Shown: positions 9,086 through 18,782 of the stretch, in pieces | Numbering within the stretch: position 1 is the stretch's first letter | Layout of the letters: every line of letters begins with the position of its first letter | Source of the DNA: Calditrichota bacterium | GTDB lineage: Bacteria > Calditrichota > Calditrichia > Calditrichales > J004 | Direction: 5' to 3' | Assembly: GCA_013112635.1 (NCBI GenBank) | Contig: JABFGF010000001.1 | Coordinates: forward strand, 124,001 to 188,000 | DNA: 64,000 nucleotides | Made by a program: the position numbers and the translations under genes | Notes under the pieces: generated by a model | What the model saw: only the letters and a program-made list of their open reading frames with translations | Databases searched by the model: none | Told to the model about the DNA's origin: nothing

Positions 9086-9270
9086 ATTTATACTAAAATT
9101 TTTTTTAATCCCTGACCTGAAAAGTAACAAATAAACAGTTATTTTTTTTTAATTATAAGTGCAATAATTATTGTGGCTCATACGTTTAGTTCGATATTAT
9201 TTGTCATTTTCTTTTATTCTACCTCAATTAATGATAAGAGTATCTCCATTTATTAATCCAAACAGTTTAA

Positions 9271-10611
9271 ATGAAAAGCAAACAGGTCTTAAATAAAAAT
9301 ACAAATCTACGAAAAGTACTGGGAGTGCCTGATGGCGTTGCCATTCTCGTTGGTATTACCATCGGTGCAGGAATTTATTCAACACCTCAGATAATTGCCG
9401 GGTACCAAGAGTCCTTCCTAAGCATCATTGTTCTTTGGCTAATTGTCGGGCTTTTTGTTTTTGTGGCCAGTTTAATTTATGCAGAGCTTGGGACCCGATT
9501 TCCGGAAACAGGCGGGGAGTATATTTATATCAGCCGGACATTTGGATCTTTTTTGGGGTTTCTTTTTGGCTGGACCCAGCTTTTTATTATAAGGACCAGC
9601 GCAACGGCAGGATTAACCATTATTGCAGTCAATTATCTCGGGTATTTTATTACTATGACCGGCCTGGAGCAAACTATTCTTGCGCTATTAATAATTAGCT
9701 TTCTTGGTTATCTAAACTTCATCGGTGTTGGCGCTGCCAGCCTTTTTCAAAAACTTTCAACTCTTATAAAAGTGATTGGATTGTTATTACTGGTCATAAT
9801 TGGAATTATTCTAATTGATTCTCAAACGAGTTTAATTGGTACAAAAGCAATTGCTTCACAAAATTTGGGTGTGATTGGCAATACGGTGGCCGCTTTTATG
9901 CTTATCATTTTTACACACACAGGATGGGACCGTGTTGGCTATGTTGCCGGCGAAATGAAAAATCCAAAGAAAGTTATTCCGCAAACTATGATTTTTGGGA
10001 TAGGGATTATTATAATTCTTTATCTTTCAATTAACTTCATTTATTATAATACACTTGGTATTGAAGGCTTACGAAGTAGCAAGATTGTTGCGTCTGATAC
10101 GGCGACACACCTTATTGGGCCAATTGGCGCAGGACTGGTTTCAATACTTGTTATAATTTCTGCAATGGGAAGTACTAATGGCACTTTGATGACAGCTCCG
10201 AGAGTTTATTACGCAATGTCGAAAGATGGCCTTTTCTTTAATTGGTTAAACTATGTCCATCCAAAATATCAAACACCTTCGCGTGCAATAATTGTCCATT
10301 GTGTATGGGCATCTTTAATCCTTATAGTAAGAGGGCAATTTGAAACAATTGCAGTGGGGATGGTTTTTGCTGTATTAATATTTTATTTATTTACAACAGC
10401 AGCCTTAATAAAACAAAGGAAATCCAATGAAGGATCAGGAGTTTTTAAAATGCCTTTGTACCCCTTTCTGCCTATTGTGTTTTTTATTGGTATTACGCTG
10501 CTATTACTTTTTAGGGCATATTATGAATGGGAAAAATCATTAATTGACCTGGCTTTAATTGCAACCGGTATTCCCTTTGCAATTATTTGGAAAAGGAAGA
10601 AATTGAGATGA
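9271..10611 (+). CDS. APC-family amino acid permease
   Basis: The 446-residue protein has about twelve membrane helices. The first carries the hallmark GITIGAGIYSTP of APC amino-acid/polyamine transporters, and an ELGTRFPETGGEYIY segment follows helix 2, as in LAT-like exchangers. It would move amino acids across the inner membrane. Its stop overlaps the start of the first kinase gene (ATGA, 10608-10611), so the permease and kinase should be translationally coupled. This suggests the kinases and the permease act together or share control. The start lacks a clear ribosome site. Substrate specificity cannot be told. Confidence 0.88.
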   Translation: MKSKQVLNKNTNLRKVLGVPDGVAILVGITIGAGIYSTPQIIAGYQESFLSIIVLWLIVGLFVFVASLIYAELGTRFPETGGEYIYISRTFGSFLGFLFGWTQLFIIRTSATAGLTIIAVNYLGYFITMTGLEQTILALLIISFLGYLNFIGVGAASLFQKLSTLIKVIGLLLLVIIGIILIDSQTSLIGTKAIASQNLGVIGNTVAAFMLIIFTHTGWDRVGYVAGEMKNPKKVIPQTMIFGIGIIIILYLSINFIYYNTLGIEGLRSSKIVASDTATHLIGPIGAGLVSILVIISAMGSTNGTLMTAPRVYYAMSKDGLFFNWLNYVHPKYQTPSRAIIVHCVWASLILIVRGQFETIAVGMVFAVLIFYLFTTAALIKQRKSNEGSGVFKMPLYPFLPIVFFIGITLLLLFRAYYEWEKSLIDLALIATGIPFAIIWKRKKLR

Positions 10612-12644
10612 TCGGCAAAACAATTTTACATTATAAAATTATTGAAAAGCTCGGCGAAGGTGGCATGGGCATCGTCTACAAAGCAGAGGATACCAAGCTG
10701 GAAAGACAGGTAGCAATAAAATTCCTACCTCACCATGTTGCAGGGAATACAGATGAACGCAAACGTTTTGAAACAGAAGCTAAAGCAGCCGCAGCTCTAA
10801 ACCACGCTAATATTGCAACCATTTATGCGATTGAAGAAACTGATGACCAGCATTTTCTCGTCATGGAATACATAGAAGGTAAAGAACTGAAGGAAATTGT
10901 AAGAGCGCATGACGATTCGCCCAAGCCAATTGAAACTACAATTGATTACGCGACCCAAATTGCAGAAGGTCTAAAGGCAGCTCATGAAAAAGGCATAGTG
11001 CACCGCGATATAAAGCCTGCTAACATTATGGTTACCACTGATGGAAAAGTTAAAATTATGGACTTTGGCTTAGCTAAATTCCGTGGATCGGTGCAACTTA
11101 CCCAGGTTGGTACAACAGTTGGTACAGCAGCTTATATGTCGCCGGAGCAGGCCAAGGGGGAAGAAGTTGATCAACGTTCTGATATTTGGTCTTTTGGAGT
11201 GGTTTTGTTTGAAATGGTAACGGGAGTACTTCCTTTTAAAGGTGATTATGAACAGGCGGTCATTTATTCGATCATAAATGAAGATCCGCAACCAATTACC
11301 GGGTCAGCTACTGATATTCCTGAGGGGTTAGAGCAAGTTATAAACAAAGCTATCTTAAAAGACCCCGATGATCGATTCCAAAACATAACTGAATTATTAG
11401 CTGAATTAAGAACGTTAAAAAATCAATCGAATGAGAATAATATTAATACAGTCGCTTCACTAAACAAGGCCCCGAAAAGAAAGACGCCATATCTCATTTT
11501 TGGAATTTTTGTCACTATCATGCTAACTGTCGTTATTGCATTGTTTTTCTTTCCTAAAAAGGAGCAAAGAAAAACAATAGACTTAATTGCAGTTCTCCCT
11601 TTTTCCAATAATAAGCCTGGCCCTGAAACAGATTACCTGGGTTTCGCACTTGCTGATCAGATTATTGGAGACTTGGTTTACCTTAAAAATATTGTGGTCC
11701 GTTCTTCAAGTTCAGTACGCAAATATGGAAAACAAGCAACGGACCTTTCGATTGCAGGTGATGAACTGAAAGTAGATTATATCTTAACAGGCAACTTTTT
11801 TAAGGAAGCTAATGTTATTCGATTAAATGTTGAACTTATTAAAGTTAATAATAATGAAATGGTTTGGCGTGAACCAATAGAGGTCGATTTCAACTCGGCC
11901 TTTGAGCTTCAGGATATTGTAGCGGAAAAAGTTGTTGAAAGGCTTAATGTCCAGTTTTCACAAAAAGAAATGAATAGAATTGGCAAAGATGTCCCTGACA
12001 ATCCTTTAGCATATGAATATTACCTGCGGGGGGTTGGGTTTCCATTGACAGCCGAAGGAAACCAACTTGCCACTGAAATGTTAATGCAATCCATTGGATT
12101 AGATTCTACTTTTGCACCGGCTTTTTCCCAACTTGCAGATCGTCTGCACCGTGTAGCTCTTTATGGAAAATATGATTCAGAAAAATATAGAAGGGTAGAG
12201 AGTATTTATTTAAAGGCTATTTCTCTAAATAACGACCTTATTAGCGCACAAGCAGGCTTAGCTATGTATTATGCTGAAACCGGAAGAATAGAAAAAGCCG
12301 TAGTAATTTCTCGTCATCTTCTTGAAATAAACCCTAATAATGCAGATGCCCTTTTTTCTTTAGGATATATTTACCGATACGCCGGTATGGATAATGAAAG
12401 TATTTTGAAAATGGAACAGGCTATGAAAAATGATCCACGAAATCCCCGGTTTCGATCTTTAAGTTTATCCTACTGTAATATTGGAGAATACGAAAAAGCA
12501 CTAAAAGTTTTTGAATTAATTGAAAGTAGTGATTGGGTTGTTGGGATGAGGGGCTATATCTTTTTCAAGCAGCGGAAAAAAGAGCAGGCCATTGAGGTTT
12601 TTAATAAAATTATTAATAGAACACTGATTCGTTTTGGACATTAA
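10608..12644 (+). CDS. Ser/Thr protein kinase with TPR sensor tail (first of three), cut by frameshift
   Basis: Start ATG 10608 gives MIGKTILHYK, as in the two paralogs downstream. The kinase domain has GEGGMGIVY, Lys38 in VAIKF, HRD at 132-134 and DFG at 152-154, so it looks active. One membrane helix follows (about 293-315), then an extracytoplasmic TolB/FlgO-like domain (IAVLPFSNN, VDYILTGNF) and TPR repeats. The frame stops early at 12642-12644. Alignment with the third kinase shows the missing C-terminus continues in another frame from about 12620. A one-base loss near 12617-12621 best explains this. The product could be truncated, or the sequence may carry an error. Confidence 0.88.
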   Translation: MIGKTILHYKIIEKLGEGGMGIVYKAEDTKLERQVAIKFLPHHVAGNTDERKRFETEAKAAAALNHANIATIYAIEETDDQHFLVMEYIEGKELKEIVRAHDDSPKPIETTIDYATQIAEGLKAAHEKGIVHRDIKPANIMVTTDGKVKIMDFGLAKFRGSVQLTQVGTTVGTAAYMSPEQAKGEEVDQRSDIWSFGVVLFEMVTGVLPFKGDYEQAVIYSIINEDPQPITGSATDIPEGLEQVINKAILKDPDDRFQNITELLAELRTLKNQSNENNINTVASLNKAPKRKTPYLIFGIFVTIMLTVVIALFFFPKKEQRKTIDLIAVLPFSNNKPGPETDYLGFALADQIIGDLVYLKNIVVRSSSSVRKYGKQATDLSIAGDELKVDYILTGNFFKEANVIRLNVELIKVNNNEMVWREPIEVDFNSAFELQDIVAEKVVERLNVQFSQKEMNRIGKDVPDNPLAYEYYLRGVGFPLTAEGNQLATEMLMQSIGLDSTFAPAFSQLADRLHRVALYGKYDSEKYRRVESIYLKAISLNNDLISAQAGLAMYYAETGRIEKAVVISRHLLEINPNNADALFSLGYIYRYAGMDNESILKMEQAMKNDPRNPRFRSLSLSYCNIGEYEKALKVFELIESSDWVVGMRGYIFFKQRKKEQAIEVFNKIINRTLIRFGH

Positions 12645-12961
12645 GCTCAATTACAAGAAAATCGTTTCTCATTGGGGATACATTGACCGGGCTTAAAACT
12701 ATTCAAAAAAGAGAAGAGTTGAATATTACTGATTCAGAACCTCTTTATTATATAGCTTGTGATTTTGCACTATTTGGTGATAAAAAGAGATGTATTCAAA
12801 CTTTGCAAAAGGCCATTGATGGTGGTTATTTTAATTATCCGGCAATGTTAAGGCAACCTGATTTAGATCCGGTGCGAGATGACCCTGAATTCCAGAAACT
12901 CATGGAAAAGGCAAAGAAAAAACATTTAGCTTTTAAAAAGAAATTTTTTCCCGGAAACTAA
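12620..12961 (+). CDS. C-terminal piece of the first kinase, in a shifted frame
   Basis: This frame opens just after a TAG at 12617 and continues to 12961. Its sequence (SEPLYYIACDFALFGDKKRC, then FKKKFFPGN at the end) aligns with the C-terminus of the third kinase (YNYANLYGLYGKKEDC, FKKKFFLE). It is thus the end of the first kinase displaced by one base, not a separate gene, although a TTG at 12683 could start a 92-residue peptide. The second kinase starts 2 bases after its stop, as expected if the first gene once ended here. Confidence 0.8.
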   Translation, partial: NTDSFWTLSSITRKSFLIGDTLTGLKTIQKREELNITDSEPLYYIACDFALFGDKKRCIQTLQKAIDGGYFNYPAMLRQPDLDPVRDDPEFQKLMEKAKKKHLAFKKKFFPGN

Positions 12962-12963
12962 AG

Positions 12964-15585
12964 ATGATTGAAAAAAAAATACTTCACTACAAAGTTATAG
13001 AAAAACTCGGCGAAGGCGGGATGGGTGTGGTATATCTTGCCGAGGATTCAAAGCTGGAACGCCGGGTAGCCATCAAGTTTCTACCACATCATATAACTGC
13101 TAATTCTGATGAGCGAAAGCGTTTTGAGATAGAAGCCAAAGCGGCTGCAGCACTAAACCATCCCAATATTGCCACCATTCATGCTATTGAAGAATCAGAT
13201 ACAGAGATGTTCCTGGTGATGGAGTATATCGAAGGCAAAGAGCTCAGGAATATTGTAAGGGCGTATTGCGATACACCCCAACCAATTAACAAAACAATTG
13301 ATTACGCCATCCAAATTGCAGGAGGTTTGCAAGCCGCGCATGAAAAAGGGATAGTTCACAGGGATATTAAATCATCCAATATAATGGTTACCGAAGATGG
13401 TAAAGTGAAAATCATGGATTTCGGATTGGCCAAGTTTCACGGTTCAGCACAACTTACCCAAATTGGCACAACGCTTGGAACTGCCGCTTATATGAGTCCT
13501 GAACAAGCACGGGGTGATGAAGTTGATCACAGATCAGATATCTGGTCATTTGGTGTTGTTTTATATGAAATGTTGACTGGTGAGCTACCTTTCAAAGGCG
13601 AATATGAGCAGGCAGTTATTTATAATATTTTAAATGAATCACCTGAATCCATGACAGAGCACTCAGCAGATATTACTGAAGAATTAGTGCATATAATGGA
13701 TAAGTGCCTGCAAAAGGAACCTTCCAACAGATATCAAAATGCTGAGGAAATAATCAGAGATTTATCTGGAAAGTATGAGCAATCAAAAAGTATAAAAATT
13801 TCAACTAAAAAAAATGAAAACGCACAGAATAAGAAAAGGGGTAATTATTATATAGCAGCAATTGCTGGGTTTCTTATTATTGTCTTTGGAGGCTATTTAT
13901 TTTTCACTCAAAAAGCAGAAGACAATTTGACTGTTAAAGATAAACTGATTGTTTTACCCTTTGAAAATCTTGGACCTTCGGAAGAAGAATATTTTGCTGA
14001 AGGTATAACAGAAGAGATTACCAGTCGTTTATCATCTCTAAAATCATTAGCTGTTATTTCACGTAAAAGCGCGCGTCAATACAGGGAAACAGAAAAGACG
14101 ATTAAACAAATTGGCGAAGAACTTGGAGTAAAATATATTCTTGAAGGGACTGTGCGCTGGGCGAGAAACCCTGATGGCACTGACCGCGTACGCATAACAC
14201 CACAATTAATTCAGACTAAGCAAGATGTTAATATTTGGACGCATATTTATGAGGAAACAATTGAGGATATTTTTCGCGTTCAATCCGAAATTGCTCATAA
14301 CGTTGTTAAAGAACTTGGTATTACTTTGGAAGCGTCCGAGGTACAAAACCTGAACAAGACTCCAACAGAAAATATCGAAGCTTATCAATCATATATTAGA
14401 GGTATTTATTATTTAAATCGCCCACATTTTACAAGGGAACTTTGGCTTAAAGCGGTTGAAAGTTTTGAGCATGCTGTGAAACTTGATCCACATTTTGCTT
14501 TAGCCTATGCCGCACTTTCAAAAACGCATTCCCGCATGATTTTTGTACGGTATGACCTTACTCCTGAAAGAATGACAAAAGCAGACAGCGCTGCCAGTAA
14601 AGCATTGCGTTTTGGTAGGGACCTTCCTGAGATTCATCTTAATATCGGATATTATTATTTGTGGGCATATCGAGATTCAGAAATGGCCTTAAAAGAATTC
14701 AGGATTGCCGAACAAGGCATGCCAAATAATGCAGATGTACAGAGAGCCTTGTCAAGTCTGTATAGCACTCTTGGGCAGTGGGATATTTATATGAAAGCAC
14801 TCAAGAAAGGTATTGAACTGAGTCCCAGAGATCCTTCGCTGGTTTCTGAACTTGCTTTTGCTTATTGGTTTAATCATGAATTTGATTTGGGGTTGGAAGC
14901 AAGTAACAAGGCAATAGAGATTTCACCCGGGTCAAACTGGCCTTATTATTATAAAGCCAATATTATCTGGAGTAAATCCGGCCCGGATGACATTTCACAG
15001 GCTGCTCTTGAAAATGCATCACCGGAGCATAGTTGGTGGTTATGGTATTGGTACTGGCAGGAAACGATGCGTGGGAATTATCAAAAAGCGCTTGATCTTT
15101 TATCCAAAAGAGAAGGTATGTGGATGAATAATAAAATTTGTGCGCGACCCAATGCTTTGCTTGCTGCTTTTATTTATGATTTTCAAAATAAAAAGGAACT
15201 TGCACAAGCAAGTTATGATTCTGCCCGTGTTCTTCTGGAGCAAGCTGTAAAAGAAACACCGGATGATCCACGTTATCACAGCTCACTTGGTATTGCATAT
15301 GCAGGTCTCGGAAATAAGGTTGATGCCATTAAAGAAGGTAAAAAAGCAGTTGAGTTGCTTCCACTTTCAAAAGATGCAATTTACGGTACTATTTTCGTAA
15401 CTGATCTTGCCCACATTTATACATTAGTTGGAGAATTCGATCTTGCGCTGAAGCAGCTTGAAGAATTATTAATAAAACCATCTATGCTTTCCAGCACCTG
15501 GTTAAAAAACGATATACGTTTTGCCCGTATGCATGATAAAACTGGATTTCAGGAGTTAACTAAGAAGTATTCGGAGAAAAATTGA
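12964..15585 (+). CDS. Ser/Thr protein kinase with TolB-like domain and TPR tail (second of three)
   Basis: The 873-residue protein starts MIEKKILHYKVIEKLG and has an intact kinase domain: GEGGMGVVY, VAIKF lysine, VHRDIKSSN, DFGLAKF, and the YMSPEQARG activation-segment end. One membrane helix (around residues 296-316, YYIAAIAGFLIIVFGGYLFF) leads to an extracytoplasmic TolB-like domain (LIVLPFENLG, AEGITEEITSRL, VKYILEGTVRW) and a long array of TPR-type helical repeats. It begins 2 bases after the shifted end of kinase one and overlaps kinase three by one base. It is the longest and most divergent of the three in its sensor part, so the three may read different signals. Target proteins are unknown. 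Confidence 0.9.
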   Translation: MIEKKILHYKVIEKLGEGGMGVVYLAEDSKLERRVAIKFLPHHITANSDERKRFEIEAKAAAALNHPNIATIHAIEESDTEMFLVMEYIEGKELRNIVRAYCDTPQPINKTIDYAIQIAGGLQAAHEKGIVHRDIKSSNIMVTEDGKVKIMDFGLAKFHGSAQLTQIGTTLGTAAYMSPEQARGDEVDHRSDIWSFGVVLYEMLTGELPFKGEYEQAVIYNILNESPESMTEHSADITEELVHIMDKCLQKEPSNRYQNAEEIIRDLSGKYEQSKSIKISTKKNENAQNKKRGNYYIAAIAGFLIIVFGGYLFFTQKAEDNLTVKDKLIVLPFENLGPSEEEYFAEGITEEITSRLSSLKSLAVISRKSARQYRETEKTIKQIGEELGVKYILEGTVRWARNPDGTDRVRITPQLIQTKQDVNIWTHIYEETIEDIFRVQSEIAHNVVKELGITLEASEVQNLNKTPTENIEAYQSYIRGIYYLNRPHFTRELWLKAVESFEHAVKLDPHFALAYAALSKTHSRMIFVRYDLTPERMTKADSAASKALRFGRDLPEIHLNIGYYYLWAYRDSEMALKEFRIAEQGMPNNADVQRALSSLYSTLGQWDIYMKALKKGIELSPRDPSLVSELAFAYWFNHEFDLGLEASNKAIEISPGSNWPYYYKANIIWSKSGPDDISQAALENASPEHSWWLWYWYWQETMRGNYQKALDLLSKREGMWMNNKICARPNALLAAFIYDFQNKKELAQASYDSARVLLEQAVKETPDDPRYHSSLGIAYAGLGNKVDAIKEGKKAVELLPLSKDAIYGTIFVTDLAHIYTLVGEFDLALKQLEELLIKPSMLSSTWLKNDIRFARMHDKTGFQELTKKYSEKN

Positions 15586-17939
15586 TGATTGGAAAGGCTA
15601 TCCTCCATTACAAAATTCTTGAAAAGCTGGGTCAAGGCGGCATGGGTATAGTATACCTTGCAGAGGATACCAAGCTGGAAAGACAGGTAGCCATAAAATT
15701 CCTACCTCACCATATTGCAGGGAATACAGATGAACGTAAGCGTTTTGAAACGGAAGCTAAAGCGGCCGCAGCTCTAAACCATCCAAATATTGCTACTATT
15801 CATGCCATTGAAGAATCTGAAAATGAAATGTTTCTTGTAATGGAATATATAGAGGGGATAGAGTTAAAACAGCAGATTGACAGAGGCAAACTTGGGATTG
15901 AAAGAACTGTCGACATTGCCATCCAAATTGCCGAAGGATTGCAAGCCGCTCATAAAAAAGGGATAGCTCACCGCGATATTAAATCTTCAAATATAATGTT
16001 AACAGTCGATGGCAAAGTAAAAATAATGGATTTTGGACTGGCAAAGTTCAGATCATCCACACCGGCAAAAGCTGGAACAACTGTTGGTACTGCTGCATAC
16101 ATGTCACCCGAGATGTCCAATGGGGAAGAAGCAGATCATCGAACTGACATTTGGTCATTTGGAATTGTTGTTTATGAAATGATTGCAGGACAATTGCCTT
16201 TTCAAGGGGATTATGAACTGGCAGTGTTGTATGCAATTGTAAATGAACCTCCAAAACCTTTATCAGATTATATTAAAGGTATTCCGAAAGTTTTAGAAAC
16301 AGTTATTGATAAATGTTTGATGAAAGATGTTGAAGAACGCTACCAAAATATTGAAAGCATTTTACAAGAAAGCATTTTTAAAAGTTACCATTCTATTTCT
16401 TCGGAAGCGATTGAGGAGTTGGAAGATGTAAAGAGTTCTGTGAAAATACGAAAAACCCATCTTTTTGCACTAATAACGCTTTTTGTAGTTCTGGCTTTTT
16501 TTGTATCCCAAATTGTATTTATAAACGAACCCGATATAGCCAAACAAGAAAATAGTAACATACTACTGAAAAGAATTGCGGTTCTTCCATTCAATAATTT
16601 AAATAATAATCCTGAGTCCAATTATCTTGGATTTGCCCTTTCAGACAGGATAATAAGCTCACTGGCATATATTGAAGAGTTACTTGTCCGTCCCTCGCGA
16701 TCTGTTAGACCTTATCAAAATATTGAGGTTGAAACCAAGAGTATCGCAGAAAAATTAAAAGTTGATTATATACTTTCTGGCAATTATCTCAAAGAAAATG
16801 ATATGGTCCGGCTTTCCCTGGAACTAATTGATGTAAAAACAAATAATTTGATTTGGCATGAAGGAATTGAATTACCATTTGAGAATACTTTTAAGCTGCA
16901 AGATTTGGTTTCTCAAAAAGTAGTAGATAATTTAAAAATCCACTTTTCATCAAAATCTACAGACGATAATTCCACAAATAACCCTGCAGCATATGAGTAT
17001 TTTTTACGTGCTTTGTCATATCCCTTAAGCCTTGAAGGGCATCAACTCTCAATTGAAATGTTCAAAAAATCTATAGAGCTTGATTCGACTTTTGCACCGG
17101 CCTATGCAGAACTTGGCTTCCGCCTTCATTTAATTGCCAGCTACGATCTTAATGAAAGAAGCAGGCTTGAAGATGCAGAGAAAGCATATGAGAAAGCGTT
17201 GGCAATTAATAAAAATTTGCTCACGGGACTAAGTCAGTTAGCGGTGTTATATACAGAAAAGAATAAAGCAGTAAAAGCGGTTGAGCTAATTAAAAAGGCG
17301 CTGGCTATAAACCCAAATAATGCCGGGGCTCATTTTTGGCTTGGTTACATTTATCGATACACAGGATTGCTAAAAGAGTCTGTAGAGGAAATGGAAAAGG
17401 CAGTTGCCTTAGATCCCGGCAATCCCCGTTTCAGATCGTTGGGTGTAACTTATATTTATCAGCAACAGTTTGAGAAAGCATTGATTGGTTTAAATTTAGA
17501 TGAAGAAAGTACATACACAAAGGCCTGGAAAGGAAATATCTATTTAAGAAAAAGCCAATTTGCAAAAGCCAAAAAGTATTTATCGGATGCAATTACACAA
17601 CAACCCGGTGGTTCGCTGGGAACCTGGTCAAAGGCAATGCTTTACTATATCGATGGAGAAATTGATAAAGGTCTAGAGATGATCAGAAAACTTGAAACAT
17701 CTGATGTGTTTGATGGAGAACAATTTTACAATTACGCTAATTTATACGGGCTTTATGGAAAAAAAGAAGATTGTATCCGTGTTTTAAAAAAGGCAGTTGA
17801 AAGCGGTTTTTATTGCTACCCATTTTTACTAAATGATTCTTTTTTAAATAATGTTCGAAACGATGATGCTTTTCAAAAGATACTTATTGACGCAAAGGAA
17901 AAACACGAATCATTTAAAAAGAAATTCTTTTTGGAATAG
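15585..17939 (+). CDS. Ser/Thr protein kinase with TPR tail (third of three)
   Basis: ATG 15585 is chosen because it gives MIGKAILHYK like its paralogs and overlaps the previous stop (TGATG); an in-frame TTG at 15582 is the alternative. The 784-residue protein has GQGGMGIVY, VAIKF, AHRDIKSSN and DFGLAKF, so it is probably active, although the HRD motif is preceded by Ala rather than Val. A membrane helix (about residues 288-306), a TolB/FlgO-like domain (IAVLPFNNL, VDYILSGNY) and TPR repeats follow. Its DNA from 15663 to about 15796 is nearly identical to 10686-10819 in kinase one. It ends the permease-kinase operon. Confidence 0.9.
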   Translation: MIGKAILHYKILEKLGQGGMGIVYLAEDTKLERQVAIKFLPHHIAGNTDERKRFETEAKAAAALNHPNIATIHAIEESENEMFLVMEYIEGIELKQQIDRGKLGIERTVDIAIQIAEGLQAAHKKGIAHRDIKSSNIMLTVDGKVKIMDFGLAKFRSSTPAKAGTTVGTAAYMSPEMSNGEEADHRTDIWSFGIVVYEMIAGQLPFQGDYELAVLYAIVNEPPKPLSDYIKGIPKVLETVIDKCLMKDVEERYQNIESILQESIFKSYHSISSEAIEELEDVKSSVKIRKTHLFALITLFVVLAFFVSQIVFINEPDIAKQENSNILLKRIAVLPFNNLNNNPESNYLGFALSDRIISSLAYIEELLVRPSRSVRPYQNIEVETKSIAEKLKVDYILSGNYLKENDMVRLSLELIDVKTNNLIWHEGIELPFENTFKLQDLVSQKVVDNLKIHFSSKSTDDNSTNNPAAYEYFLRALSYPLSLEGHQLSIEMFKKSIELDSTFAPAYAELGFRLHLIASYDLNERSRLEDAEKAYEKALAINKNLLTGLSQLAVLYTEKNKAVKAVELIKKALAINPNNAGAHFWLGYIYRYTGLLKESVEEMEKAVALDPGNPRFRSLGVTYIYQQQFEKALIGLNLDEESTYTKAWKGNIYLRKSQFAKAKKYLSDAITQQPGGSLGTWSKAMLYYIDGEIDKGLEMIRKLETSDVFDGEQFYNYANLYGLYGKKEDCIRVLKKAVESGFYCYPFLLNDSFLNNVRNDDAFQKILIDAKEKHESFKKKFFLE

Positions 17940-18221
17940 CAGCTGCAGTTTCAAACAATCCTGAATTTTTAGAATTATTGAAAAATATAAAGGAAAAAAT
18001 TGGTAACTGGTAAAACCATTTCCATAAAATATCTGAAAAACTTGCCAAGGTTGATTGGATGTAGGTTTTCAAACGAGAATGAACAAGCTGCTATCAATTT
18101 ACAAGGAATAAATGGAACTGAAAAATATTTCCACAAAGGTTCTGAATTGATTTTGCAAAGGTTATTTTATTTCATTAATTTTAGCCACTACAAAATAAAA
18201 AAAATCATAGGAGATCGTTTC
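17940..18221. other. Gene-free gap before the DUF4920 gene
   Basis: About 280 bases hold no convincing gene. An open frame from 18000 continues into the DUF4920 gene, but it has no start with a ribosome site and its peptide is not protein-like. No clear terminator was found after the kinase operon. Confidence 0.5.
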
Positions 18222-18686
18222 ATGAACTTTAAATCTGTTATAATTACATCACTAATTTTGGCTGGATTGCTTTTTGCAGCCGATACAAAAAATTTTGGAG
18301 AAAAGCTGACCCTTAATGAAACTACTCAGATTTCAAAAATAAACGAAACACCGGAAGACTTTGTAGATAAGGCTGTTCTTGTAGAAGGCCGTATCATTGA
18401 CGTTTGTAAAAAACGTGGCTGCTGGATTAAAATTGCTGGTGATAAAGAGTTTGAATCTATTCTTGTTAAAGTAGACGATGGTGTAATAATTTTCCCAATG
18501 GAAAGCAAAGGTAAAATGGCCAAAGTTGAAGGGAAAATTGAAAAAGTAGAATATACAATGGAACAAACCATTGAAAAAGAAAAGCACAAATGCGAGATGG
18601 AAGGCAAGGAATTTGATGCATCTAAAGTTACAAAGCCAGATGTATTGTATCGTTTACGCGCACTTGGTGCTGATATTGAAATGTAA
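18222..18686 (+). CDS. Exported DUF4920-family protein
   Basis: ATG 18222 is preceded by AGGAG and gives a signal peptide (MNFKSVIITSLILAGLLFAA), so it is preferred to upstream in-frame starts. The mature part, about 135 residues, has VLVEGRIIDVCKKRGCWIKI, the DUF4920 hallmark with its paired cysteines (CKKRGC), then a beta-rich OB-like segment. The protein should be periplasmic. Proteins of this family have no fixed function; the cysteine pair suggests metal binding or redox, but that is inference. A good terminator follows, so this may be a one-gene transcript. Confidence 0.8.
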   Translation: MNFKSVIITSLILAGLLFAADTKNFGEKLTLNETTQISKINETPEDFVDKAVLVEGRIIDVCKKRGCWIKIAGDKEFESILVKVDDGVIIFPMESKGKMAKVEGKIEKVEYTMEQTIEKEKHKCEMEGKEFDASKVTKPDVLYRLRALGADIEM

Positions 18687-18706
18687 TTATTTTAGCTAAG
18701 TCTATG

Positions 18707-18732
18707 GCCTCGCCTTGCGGGGCTTTTTTTTT
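18707..18732 (+). terminator. Rho-independent terminator after the DUF4920 gene
   Basis: A 7-bp stem GCCTCGC/GCGGGGC (18707-18723, one T-G pair) with a 3-base loop runs straight into nine T residues. Confidence 0.88.
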
Positions 18733-18782
18733 AGCTGGATAAAAAAAGAGTGGATATCCCAAAAAAGAATACGGAGTATAAA

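Noticed and set aside
10608-12961. Treating the first kinase as a dead pseudogene
   Set aside because: The kinase domain and most of the sensor part are intact, and only the last repeats are shifted. A sequencing error is also possible.
18000-18221. Upstream extension of the DUF4920 frame
   Set aside because: No ribosome site, not protein-like, and it would hide the clear signal peptide at 18222.
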